15,037 bases of DNA from Desulfovibrio sp. (lineage in GTDB: Bacteria; Desulfobacterota; Desulfovibrionia; Desulfovibrionales; Desulfovibrionaceae), in NCBI GenBank assembly GCA_020217165.1, contig JAIWOE010000026.1:1-15037 (forward strand), written 5' to 3'. How positions within the stretch are numbered: the first letter of the stretch is position 1; every line of letters starts with the position of its first letter. The notes beneath the pieces are model-generated. The model was not told where the DNA came from and did not search any database. It saw only the letters and a program-made list of their open reading frames with translations. Positions 9,268-15,037 of the stretch are shown piece after piece. The position numbers and the translations under genes are program-made.

Positions 9268-9378
9268 CAACCCGTCCGAAACCATGCCTGGCGTGCGGCA
9301 AACTTGCAGTGCCTGCGCCCTCGGCGCCGTGTTTTCGTCGTTGCCAAGCGCTGGGGATTCGAGTAGAAGCCCTGCCGT

Positions 9379-9406
9379 TGCACTTCCTCCCACTGCACTC
9401 CTCCCA
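9379..9406 (+). repeat. Tandem pyrimidine-rich repeat in algI leader
   Basis: TGCACTTCCTCCCA (9379-9392) is repeated as TGCACTCCTCCCA (9394-9406). Each copy contains CCTCC, the core of the anti-Shine-Dalgarno sequence rather than of a ribosome-binding site. The algI start codon follows 11 bases later. Confidence 0.6.
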
Positions 9407-9417
9407 ACACGTCCACT

Positions 9418-10878
9418 ATGGTTTTCAGCTCTCCCCTCTTCCTGTTTTTATTCCTGCCCCTGGTGCTGTTCGGCACGGTGCTTTTGCCGCGCCAGGCGCG
9501 CAATGGCTTCCTGCTGGTGGCAAGCCTGGGCTTTTACGCCTGGGGCGAGCCGTACCATTACTGGCTGATGGTCGTTTCCATTCTGCTGAACTGGGCGACG
9601 GGCCTGTATCTTGCCCCGGCCGCGGGCAGCGCGGGAGCGCCCCCGAAAGGCGGCGATGGCCGTCGCAAATGGCTGCTGGGCCTAGCCCTGGCGGCAAACC
9701 TGGGACTGCTGCTCCATTACAAATATTTCAACTTCCTGCTGGCCAACGCCAACGAGCTGGCCGCCGCCCTGGGCTACGGCCCGCTGCTGCTGCAGGAAAA
9801 AGCCGTCCATCTGCCCATTGGCATTTCCTTTTTTACGTTTCAGGGCATGTCCTATCTGATGGACGTGTTCCGCGGCCACAGCGCGCCCCAGAAGAACCCC
9901 TTCCGCGTGGGCCTGTATATCTCCCTGTTCCCGCAGCTCATTGCCGGGCCCATCGTCCGGTACGAGGACGTGGCCCGGGAAATGGCGGACCGCAGGCTCT
10001 CCCTGGATGGCTGGGCCTACGGCATCCAGCGCTTCATCCTAGGCCTGGGCAAGAAGGTGCTGCTGGCCAACACCCTGGGCGCCCTGGCAGACCAGGTCAT
10101 GGCCCTGCCTGCGAACGAGATGAGCGCCGGCCTCGCCTGGCTGGGCCTTCTTTGCTACACCCTACAGATTTATTTTGACTTTTCCGGGTACTCAGACATG
10201 GCCATCGGCCTTGGGGCCATGCTAGGCTTCCGGTTCCCGGAGAACTTCAATTACCCGTACATCTCCCAAAGCATCCAGGAATTCTGGCGGCGCTGGCACA
10301 TCACCCTGTCCACCTGGTTCCGTGATTACCTGTACATCCCCCTGGGTGGCAACCGGCGCGGGCCCTTCCGGACGTACTTCAACCTCTTTGCTGTGTTCAC
10401 CCTGTGTGGCATCTGGCACGGGGCCAGCTGGAACTTCCTGATCTGGGGGTTGTACTACGCCGTGTTCCTGATCCTGGAGCGGGCCTTCCTGGGCGCCCTG
10501 CTCATGCGGCTGTGGCGGCCCCTGCGGCACCTGTACGCCCTGGTGGTGGTCATGGTGGGCTGGGTGTTCTTCCGCGTCGAGGAACTATCCCATGCGGTGC
10601 AGTACCTGCGGGCCATGTTCTGGGGCAACGCGCCGGATCAAATTATGCACACGGCCTCGCAGTACCTGTACAGCGAGCTGGCCGGAACGCTACTGCTCGG
10701 GACGTTCTTCGCCACGCCGGCCGCCAGCCGGTTGTTCACCCTGCTCTGCCAGCCTCGCAAGGCGGGCCAGGCTGCGACGCAGCTGGCGGCAGTTGCCATG
10801 CTGGCCTGCGTGTTCCTGCTGTCCGTGTTGCAGGCGGCGGTATCCACGTACAACCCGTTCATCTATTTCCGGTTTTAA
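9418..10878 (+). CDS. algI: MBOAT-family O-acyltransferase, AlgI-like
   Basis: Polytopic inner-membrane enzyme that passes acyl groups, usually acetyl, from the cytoplasm towards a periplasmic acceptor that modifies an extracytoplasmic polysaccharide. 486 residues. The N-terminus MVFSSPLFLFLFLPLVLFG and the following FYAWGEP are typical of AlgI proteins and fix ATG 9418 even though no Shine-Dalgarno precedes it. Other family motifs are PIGISFFTFQGMSYLMD, the block EFWRRWHITLSTWFRDYLYIP with H294, and TLCGIWHGASWNF with H334, the conserved catalytic histidine; the spacing fits the family. About ten or more hydrophobic stretches are visible. The downstream SGNH gene 2 bases away makes the pair a complete O-acetylation module. 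The acceptor polymer is not identified, since no glycan synthase is in the window, so the name AlgI denotes family rather than alginate. Confidence 0.92.
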   Translation: MVFSSPLFLFLFLPLVLFGTVLLPRQARNGFLLVASLGFYAWGEPYHYWLMVVSILLNWATGLYLAPAAGSAGAPPKGGDGRRKWLLGLALAANLGLLLHYKYFNFLLANANELAAALGYGPLLLQEKAVHLPIGISFFTFQGMSYLMDVFRGHSAPQKNPFRVGLYISLFPQLIAGPIVRYEDVAREMADRRLSLDGWAYGIQRFILGLGKKVLLANTLGALADQVMALPANEMSAGLAWLGLLCYTLQIYFDFSGYSDMAIGLGAMLGFRFPENFNYPYISQSIQEFWRRWHITLSTWFRDYLYIPLGGNRRGPFRTYFNLFAVFTLCGIWHGASWNFLIWGLYYAVFLILERAFLGALLMRLWRPLRHLYALVVVMVGWVFFRVEELSHAVQYLRAMFWGNAPDQIMHTASQYLYSELAGTLLLGTFFATPAASRLFTLLCQPRKAGQAATQLAAVAMLACVFLLSVLQAAVSTYNPFIYFRF

Positions 10879-10880
10879 TC

Positions 10881-12038
10881 ATGCAGTCCCAGCCCGTCGC
10901 CTCGCGCTCTCCATTTGCCCAGCCCATGCAGTGGGTGCTGGCGGTCCTGTTCCTCCTGGTACTGCTTGTGCCGAGCGTGGTACAGCTGTGCGGCGTGGAA
11001 TTGCACCGCAGCGATTTCGAGCTGCGCCTGAAGGCTGAATTTCCCGGCATTCCCACCACCATGCGGGATCTTTCCCGCTTCCCCAAGCAATTCGATCGCT
11101 GGTATAGTGACCACTTTGGCCTGCGCGCCACCATGATTCGCGCTTATGTGCTGGCCAAGTACCACGCCATGGGCGCCATTCAGGTCAACAAGGTGGTCTT
11201 TGGCCGCGACGGCTGGCTCTTTTTCACCGATGCCGATCCCACCACCGATCCCATCGCCTCCTACCGGGGCACCACCATGCTCACCCCCGGGGAGCTGGCT
11301 GCCATCACGGCCAACCTCAACGCCTGGGACGCCTGGTGCCGCGAACGCGCCATTGTGTTCGCCCTGTTTATTGCTCCAAACAAGTCATTGATTTTTCCTG
11401 AAAAACTCCCCCCGGGCACCGCCCCGGTGCCTCGACCCAACCGTCTGACGGTGTTCATGGAGCACATGCGCCGCTATGCGACCCCTCTGGTGGTGGACCC
11501 CACGCCGCGCCTGCTGGCCCACAAGGACAAGCCCATTTATTTCAGGACCGACTCCCACTGGACCAGCCTGGGGGCCATGTATGCCCTGCAGGCGCTGCAG
11601 GAGGCCGCCGCCCCCTCCTTACAGGCCCTGGGGACGGCCACCTGGGCTCCCCTGGCCGTGGAGGACTATGTGATGTCGGAGATTCCCCGTGCCGGCGGCG
11701 ACCTGGCCCACATGATCATGATGGTGGATGACGTGGAGGACACTTACGTGCACCTGACCCCCCTGCACGATCGCAACGCCACGGCTGTGGCCGACGGCAC
11801 GCCACGCCCTAGGGCCGTGCTGTACGGCGACTCCTTTTCCGTCTTCCTGCCGCAATTTCTGGCCCAGGATTTCGAGGTCATCACCACACCCCAGAACAAG
11901 GCGCTGGACCCGGCCTTCATCGAGTCCCAGCAGCCTGCCTTGCTGATTCTGGAAATAGTGGAACGCAACCTCCCCAAACTGGTGGAGCGCACCCAGGCCA
12001 TCCAGTTCCTTTCCCGCCAATCCGTGCCCAAACCCTGA
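10881..12038 (+). CDS. AlgX/AlgJ-like SGNH O-acetyltransferase partner
   Basis: Probably the periplasmic acetyltransferase that receives the acyl group from the AlgI-like protein and transfers it to a glycan. 385 residues. ATG 10881 lies 2 bases after the algI stop with no Shine-Dalgarno, which suggests translational coupling; the frame is open further upstream, but that stretch lies inside algI. An N-terminal hydrophobic helix (WVLAVLFLLVLLVPSVVQL, about 15-33) serves as signal anchor. The N-terminal region FPKQFDRWYSDHFGLR and VVFGRDGWLFF match the AlgX/AlgJ family. The catalytic site is visible as D224-S-H226-W (YFRTDSHWT) and GDS with S318 (VLYGDSFS). No carbohydrate-binding C-terminal domain like that of AlgX is evident, so AlgJ- or AlgV-type naming is also possible. 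Confidence 0.88.
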   Translation: MQSQPVASRSPFAQPMQWVLAVLFLLVLLVPSVVQLCGVELHRSDFELRLKAEFPGIPTTMRDLSRFPKQFDRWYSDHFGLRATMIRAYVLAKYHAMGAIQVNKVVFGRDGWLFFTDADPTTDPIASYRGTTMLTPGELAAITANLNAWDAWCRERAIVFALFIAPNKSLIFPEKLPPGTAPVPRPNRLTVFMEHMRRYATPLVVDPTPRLLAHKDKPIYFRTDSHWTSLGAMYALQALQEAAAPSLQALGTATWAPLAVEDYVMSEIPRAGGDLAHMIMMVDDVEDTYVHLTPLHDRNATAVADGTPRPRAVLYGDSFSVFLPQFLAQDFEVITTPQNKALDPAFIESQQPALLILEIVERNLPKLVERTQAIQFLSRQSVPKP

Positions 12039-12048
12039 CCCCATCGCG

Positions 12049-12086
12049 TTCCTGGTAGACGAGCCCGGCAAGCCAGGGAGGCCTTT
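12049..12086 (+). terminator. Possible weak terminator after the algI-algX pair
   Basis: TTCCTGG (12049-12055) can pair with CCAGGGA (12073-12079) through one wobble pair across a 17-base loop, followed by GGCC and TTTT at 12083-12086. The long loop and short T-run make this a modest call. Confidence 0.3.
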
Positions 12087-12154
12087 TCATCCGGATTGCC
12101 TTTAATGTTCAAGCCGTGTATGAAGGGGACTGGCCCAACCCCCCTGGTTGTAAA

Positions 12155-12159
12155 AAGGA
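12155..12159 (+). promoter_or_regulatory. Ribosome-binding site of the cytochrome c3 gene
   Basis: AAGGA lies nine bases before ATG 12169 and supports that start. A 5-bp hairpin, CAACC/GGTTG at 12136-12150, sits immediately upstream. Confidence 0.7.
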
Positions 12160-12168
12160 TGGTGGATC

Positions 12169-12561
12169 ATGTCAAAAACGCTGCCAGCCTGCATTGCGGT
12201 GTGCGCCTTGCTGGCGGCTGTCGCCATGGCTGGCCAGACGGCCCCAGACGCCCCCCTACATTTGCAATACCTTAACAAGGCAGTGGAATTCCCCCACGCC
12301 TCCCATGCAGCCGTGGAATGCCGAACCTGCCACCATCCCTGGGACGGCGCAAGCCCCATGCCCAAGTGTTCTCAAGGCGGCTGCCATGATGTGTTTGACG
12401 CCAAGGACAAGTCTGTGCAGTCGTTTTATAAAATCGTGCACGGCCCCAGCACGGACACAGCGCCGAGCTGCCTTGGCTGCCACAAGGACGCCGCTGCTGC
12501 TGCTCCGGAGCAAAAAAAGGCCCTGACTGGTTGCGTCGCCAGCGCCTGCCACCCGAGTTGA
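12169..12561 (+). CDS. Tetraheme cytochrome c3 (class III cytochrome c), periplasmic
   Basis: Periplasmic electron carrier of sulfate reducers, normally linking hydrogenases or formate dehydrogenases to membrane redox complexes. 130 residues. A signal peptide ends near AMA-G (cleavage about 21/22). Four heme sites appear in the class III order: C51-x2-C54-H55, C67-x4-C72-H73, C101-x2-C104-H105, C122-x4-C127-H128. The sixth ligands H43, H46, H56 and H91 (FPHASH, CHH, YKIVHG) complete four bis-histidine hemes. LTGC and SACHPS at the C-terminus resemble D. gigas c3. The mature part has 8 Lys and 1 Arg against about 10 acidic residues, and only K116 and K117 lie close to heme 4, so the basic docking patch of type I c3 looks thin; it may serve a partner other than hydrogenase. 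A good ribosome site precedes it. The HD-GYP gene starts 2 bases after its stop. Confidence 0.95.
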   Translation: MSKTLPACIAVCALLAAVAMAGQTAPDAPLHLQYLNKAVEFPHASHAAVECRTCHHPWDGASPMPKCSQGGCHDVFDAKDKSVQSFYKIVHGPSTDTAPSCLGCHKDAAAAAPEQKKALTGCVASACHPS

Positions 12562-12563
12562 GC

Positions 12564-13592
12564 ATGACCCCGCCGCCACACTCAGCCGCCAAACTGCAGG
12601 CACCCACGCGCATGGTGAAGGACCAAGCCTACGACGAAGTATCCGTGGTGGAAATCCCGCCCCATGCCATTCTGCCCAGAACCACGGGTGGATTTTCCAT
12701 TATGCTGCGCCATCAGGACCGCTTGCTGCTCTACTGCCGCCGCGGGGAGCAGTTCACCCCGGCGCACCGGGATCGGCTCACGGCCATGGGCATCCACCGG
12801 CTCTACATCCATGCCCACGAAAAGAAGTTCTATGAGGAATATCTTCATCACAACCTGCCAAAAATGCTGGAGGATGAAGGCATCCCCGTGGAGGAGCGCG
12901 CCCTGCTCTGGGGCCAATCCGCCGCCAGCCTGGTCAAGGACATCTACCAGGAACGCCTGTCGCGCTCCCTGGCCAGCAAGCGCTTTGCCCGGGTGGAGGC
13001 CATGGTGCAGACCACCACGGAATTCCTCAAGAATCCAGAGGCCCTCAAGAGCATTGCCGCCTATGTTTCCCGGGGGTATTCGGAGTATCACCACAGCCTT
13101 GGGGTAATGGTCTTTGCCCTGAGCCTGGCCCAGACATACGAGCAGTTTGACGACGACACCCTGACCCGCCTGGGCTTGGGCGCCATTTTTCATGATATCG
13201 GCAAGATCCGCCTGCCTCAGTTCATCTTTGCCAAAAAGCCCTCTGAGCGCACCCCGCAGGAGGTGGCCATGGCCTGCAGCCACCCCACCATGGGCGTGGT
13301 GGTGGCCGGGTCCCTGCCCCTGCACCAGCTCACCATCCAGTGTATCCTCTTCCACCACGAAATGGAAAATGGCCAGGGCTACCCTTCTGGCATTACAGGG
13401 GAAGACATCCCCCTGCCGGTCAAGATCCTGTCCCTGTGCAATGTCTACGAAAACCTTACCCGCGCCACGGCCGAGGGCCCGGCCAAAACGCCCTTCGAGG
13501 CCTTGAGCTGGCTCAAGGAGCGCCGGGACCGCTTTGACGTGGACGTCATCCGCCGGCTGATCATGGTCCTTTCCAAGGCCGACATCACCTGA
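12564..13592 (+). CDS. HD-GYP domain protein, putative cyclic-di-GMP phosphodiesterase
   Basis: Likely hydrolyses or senses cyclic-di-GMP or a related dinucleotide. 342 residues from ATG 12564, 2 bases after the cytochrome stop; ATG 12612 is an alternative and neither has a strong ribosome site. The N-terminal ~140 residues form a domain I cannot name, with LLYCRRGEQFTPAHRDRL and GIHRLYIHAHEKKF, similar in style to N-terminal modules of other HD-GYP proteins. The HD-GYP part shows H177 (HHS), H210-D211-IGK, H240 (SHPTMG), H264-H265-E266 and G272-Y273-P274. In the late motif usually read as (V/A)xDV(Y/F)DALT this protein has LCNVYENLT, so N293 replaces an Asp that serves as a metal ligand in the family. 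Metal content or activity may therefore differ. No transmembrane helix or receiver domain is visible, so the protein is probably cytoplasmic. Confidence 0.9.
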   Translation: MTPPPHSAAKLQAPTRMVKDQAYDEVSVVEIPPHAILPRTTGGFSIMLRHQDRLLLYCRRGEQFTPAHRDRLTAMGIHRLYIHAHEKKFYEEYLHHNLPKMLEDEGIPVEERALLWGQSAASLVKDIYQERLSRSLASKRFARVEAMVQTTTEFLKNPEALKSIAAYVSRGYSEYHHSLGVMVFALSLAQTYEQFDDDTLTRLGLGAIFHDIGKIRLPQFIFAKKPSERTPQEVAMACSHPTMGVVVAGSLPLHQLTIQCILFHHEMENGQGYPSGITGEDIPLPVKILSLCNVYENLTRATAEGPAKTPFEALSWLKERRDRFDVDVIRRLIMVLSKADIT

Positions 13593-13611
13593 GCCGGCAC
13601 CGACATTTTGC

Positions 13612-13640
13612 GCTGCGGCACTGGTAAAAAAATCCGCAGC
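13612..13640. repeat. 7-bp inverted repeat around an A-tract after the HD-GYP gene
   Basis: GCTGCGG (13612-13618) and CCGCAGC (13634-13640) are exact reverse complements separated by 15 bases that include seven A in a row. There is no T-run downstream on either strand, so it may be a 3' end hairpin processed or read with Rho, or an operator for tpx. Confidence 0.5.
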
Positions 13641-13655
13641 AGGGTATGCTCTTGT

Positions 13656-13717
13656 CCAGGCTTCCCCCCTGGCCTCGCCCCTGGCCCGCCCAGGCTGCGA
13701 CCAATTGCGGCGAGGCC
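13656..13717 (+). promoter_or_regulatory. Nested hairpins in the tpx leader
   Basis: GGCCTCGCC (13671-13679) and GGCGAGGCC (13709-13717) form a perfect 9-bp stem. Inside it, CCTGG (13680-13684) and CCAGG (13690-13694) form a second hairpin that stacks directly on the first. A third arm, CCAGG at 13656-13660, could compete for CCTGG at 13668-13672 or 13680-13684. The structure ends 23 bases before the tpx ribosome site. There is no T-run, so a regulatory leader or mRNA-stabilising fold is more likely than a terminator. Confidence 0.45.
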
Positions 13718-13740
13718 TTCCAACAAGACCTCATCCGTAC

Positions 13741-13746
13741 AAGGAG
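13741..13746 (+). promoter_or_regulatory. Strong ribosome-binding site of tpx
   Basis: AAGGAG stands eight bases before ATG 13755. A closer ATG at 13748 is immediately out of frame and runs into a stop (ATGA), so it is not the start. Confidence 0.85.
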
Positions 13747-13754
13747 CATGACCC

Positions 13755-14264
13755 ATGCAAGAGATTCCCGGCGGCGTCACCTTTCTCGGCAATCCCCTGA
13801 CCCTGGTGGGCACGCCCGTGGCCGTGGGCATGAAGGCCCCGGACTTTTCCGTGCTGGACAACGACCTCAATCCCGTGACGCTGGCCTCCTTTGCCGGCAA
13901 ACCCTTCATCCTTTCCACCGTCCCCTCCCTGGATACCCCGGTGTGCGACATGGAAACCCGCCGCTTCAATCAGGAAGCCGGCAGCCTGGGTGGCATGCCC
14001 GTGCTCACCGTATCCATGGACCTTCCTTTTGCCCAAAAACGCTGGTGTGCCGCCGCGGGCATTGCCCAGGTGCAGACCCTTTCCGACCATCGCGATGCCT
14101 CCCTGGGGCTGGCCTACGGGCTGCTCATCAAGGAACTGCGGCTGCTGGCCCGGGCCGTGTTGGTGGTCAATGCCCAAGGCGTCATCACCTATTTCGAGCT
14201 GGTGAAGGAAGTGACGCAGGAGCCGGACTACGCCGCCGCCCTGGCTGCCGCCAAGGCCCTGTAG
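13755..14264 (+). CDS. tpx: Thiol peroxidase Tpx, atypical 2-Cys peroxiredoxin
   Basis: Reduces hydrogen peroxide and organic peroxides with electrons from thioredoxin. In an anaerobe it would act in oxygen defence. 169 residues, the usual Tpx length. The peroxidatic site is PSLDTPVCDMETRRFN with T61 and C64, and the resolving cysteine is C98 in DLPFAQKRWCAAAGI; the spacing of 34 residues is that of Tpx and separates it from AhpC and Bcp. The C-terminal part, ARAVLVVNAQGVITYFELV followed by EPDY, is also typical. A clear AAGGAG fixes the start. The gene has its own structured leader and its own strong terminator, so it is probably monocistronic. No OxyR- or PerR-type regulator gene is in the window, and I could not place a -35/-10 promoter with confidence. 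Confidence 0.96.
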   Translation: MQEIPGGVTFLGNPLTLVGTPVAVGMKAPDFSVLDNDLNPVTLASFAGKPFILSTVPSLDTPVCDMETRRFNQEAGSLGGMPVLTVSMDLPFAQKRWCAAAGIAQVQTLSDHRDASLGLAYGLLIKELRLLARAVLVVNAQGVITYFELVKEVTQEPDYAAALAAAKAL

Positions 14265-14307
14265 CCGGAGAAGCCGACGCATTGCCGGAGTCACCGACCT
14301 CGGCATC

Positions 14308-14336
14308 TTGACAAGTGGGGGGCGGACCGCGACAAG
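14308..14336 (+). promoter_or_regulatory. Possible promoter of the BMP-family gene, overlapping the tpx terminator
   Basis: A perfect TTGACA (14308-14313) lies 17 bases from GACAAG (14331-14336), which matches the -10 consensus at only three of six positions. Transcription would start near 14343 inside the falling arm of the terminator, so this mRNA would not form the hairpin and would have a leader of about 37 bases. The -35 is convincing, the -10 is weak. Confidence 0.4.
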
Positions 14337-14362
14337 AACGCAGTCCGTCCCTCACCCTTTTT
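14315..14362 (+). terminator. Strong intrinsic terminator after tpx
   Basis: Bases 14315-14331 pair with 14339-14355 in a 17-position stem with two G-U wobbles and one C-A mismatch, closed by the loop ACAAGAA. CC and then TTTTT (14358-14362) follow. It lies 50 bases after the tpx stop and ends 17 bases before the next start codon, so that gene needs either a promoter inside this element or readthrough control. Confidence 0.8.
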
Positions 14363-14367
14363 CAGCC

Positions 14368-14373
14368 AAGGAG
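14368..14373 (+). promoter_or_regulatory. Ribosome-binding site of the BMP-family gene
   Basis: AAGGAG lies six bases before ATG 14380 and decides that start. It comes six bases after the terminator T-run. Confidence 0.8.
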
Positions 14374-14379
14374 CTGCGC

Positions 14380-15037
14380 ATGGTCTCCCTTCGCCGCATT
14401 GCCCTCCTCCTCGTCGCGCTGTGTCTGTGCGCTGTCAGCACGGCCCAGGCCCAGCCCAAGCTCATCAAAAAGGACAAGGTCCGCGTGGCCTTCGCCCTGC
14501 TGGACACCATCAACGACCAAGGCTGGACCACCGCCCACTACAAGGGCATTCAGCATCTCAAGGAAGTGATGGGCGACAAGGTGGAAATTGCCTACACTGA
14601 GAAGCTCTTCTCCCCGGCCGACGCCGAACGCGTCATGCGCAAATATGCCGAGGAGGGCTACGACATTATCTTCGCCACCACCTTTGGGCACATGGACCCG
14701 GCCCTGAACGTGGCCAAGGACTTCCCCAACACCGTATTCGAGCACTGTTCCGGCTACAAGACCGCACCGAACATGGGGAACTACTTCGCGCGCATGGAGC
14801 AGGCGGAATACCTGGCGGGCTACATGGCCGGGCTCATGGGTTTCAAGAATGTGGGCACCGTGGCCACCCAGCCCATCCCCGAGCCCGTGCGCGGCATCAA
14901 CGCCTTTACCATCGGCCTCATCAAGGGCCTCACCGAAGCCGGCCAGACAGTGCCGGCAACGCCGGTCACCGTGGCCTGGCTCAAGGCCTGGCGTGATCCC
15001 ATCAACGAGACCACCCTGGCCGAAACCATGGTGGCCC
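14380..15037 (+). CDS. BMP-family ABC transporter substrate-binding protein (3' end cut by window)
   Basis: Periplasmic binding protein of the Bmp/Med/PnrA family, which delivers solutes, often purine nucleosides, to an ABC importer. 219 residues are visible of an expected 350-380; the frame is open to the last base. The N-terminus MVSLRRIALLLVALCLCAVS followed by TAQAQPK is a signal peptide with cleavage after AQA. No good lipobox is present, so it looks soluble rather than a lipoprotein. Family features are VRVAFALLDTINDQGWTTAH, the segment GYDIIFATTFGHMDPALNVA, and FARMEQAEYLAGYMAGLMG followed by NVGTVA, the usual order in Bmp proteins. AWLKAWRDPINETTLAETM near the cut is also typical. The permease and ATPase genes would be expected downstream. 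The ligand cannot be assigned. Confidence 0.88.
   Translation, partial: MVSLRRIALLLVALCLCAVSTAQAQPKLIKKDKVRVAFALLDTINDQGWTTAHYKGIQHLKEVMGDKVEIAYTEKLFSPADAERVMRKYAEEGYDIIFATTFGHMDPALNVAKDFPNTVFEHCSGYKTAPNMGNYFARMEQAEYLAGYMAGLMGFKNVGTVATQPIPEPVRGINAFTIGLIKGLTEAGQTVPATPVTVAWLKAWRDPINETTLAETMVA

Noticed and set aside
9075..10178. 367-codon + strand frame overlapping the MauE-like and algI genes
   Set aside because: It covers two better-supported genes in another frame and its product is a Pro/Ala/Arg-rich shadow.
10404..10880. Upstream extension of the AlgX-like gene
   Set aside because: These codons overlap the coding region of algI out of frame and show no family similarity; the signal anchor follows ATG 10881 directly.
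12101..12106. TTTAAT as a -10 box for the cytochrome gene
   Set aside because: It matches five of six bases, but no acceptable -35 lies 15-19 bases upstream.
13646..14311. 221-codon + strand frame across tpx
   Set aside because: Overlaps tpx completely in another frame and has no recognisable domain.
1..15037. CRISPR array, defence island, prophage or insertion sequence
   Set aside because: No spaced direct repeats, transposase, integrase, terminal inverted repeats or tRNA-attachment duplication were seen. AddAB is taken as ordinary repair machinery.

Overview
The window is GC-rich bacterial chromosome, with every recognised gene on the + strand. The best organism marker is a tetraheme class III cytochrome c3 (12169-12561). 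Its heme-site order (CxxCH, CxxxxCH, CxxCH, CxxxxCH) and C-terminal half resemble the periplasmic c3 of Desulfovibrio gigas as I remember it. I therefore infer a sulfate-reducing member of the Desulfovibrionaceae, possibly close to Megalodesulfovibrio; this is not proven.

Layout. (1) 1-6356: an addA-addB operon for a double-strand-break helicase-nuclease. addA lacks only its first codons at the window edge, and the two genes overlap in ATGA. (2) 6529-9205: a methyl-accepting chemotaxis receptor followed by a small four-helix MauE/DoxX-like membrane protein with paired cysteines. (3) 9418-12038: an AlgI-type membrane O-acyltransferase and an AlgX/AlgJ-type SGNH protein 2 bases downstream, forming a glycan O-acetylation pair. 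(4) 12169-13592: the cytochrome c3 and, 2 bases downstream, an HD-GYP domain protein. (5) 13755-14264: an atypical 2-Cys thiol peroxidase (Tpx) with a structured leader. (6) 14380 to the window end: the N-terminal part of a BMP-family solute-binding protein, preceded by a strong intrinsic terminator that ends 17 bases before its start codon.

How the genes relate. The pairs addA/addB, algI/algX and c3/HD-GYP are spaced for co-transcription and probably translational coupling. The blocks otherwise look like separate housekeeping and accessory functions: DNA repair, chemotaxis, surface polymer modification, periplasmic electron transfer, c-di-GMP-type signalling, peroxide defence and solute uptake. 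I saw no tRNA or rRNA gene, insertion sequence, CRISPR array, phage gene or origin. No intergenic gap exceeds about 215 bases.

I do not see a convincing new multi-gene system. The most unusual signals are small: a terminator that may overlap the promoter of the next gene, a nested hairpin leader in front of tpx, a pyrimidine-rich repeated leader without a Shine-Dalgarno in front of algI, an HD-GYP domain with a probable metal ligand changed from Asp to Asn, a near-neutral c3 paired with that HD-GYP gene, and an AddB without a Walker A motif that keeps its iron-sulfur and nuclease residues.
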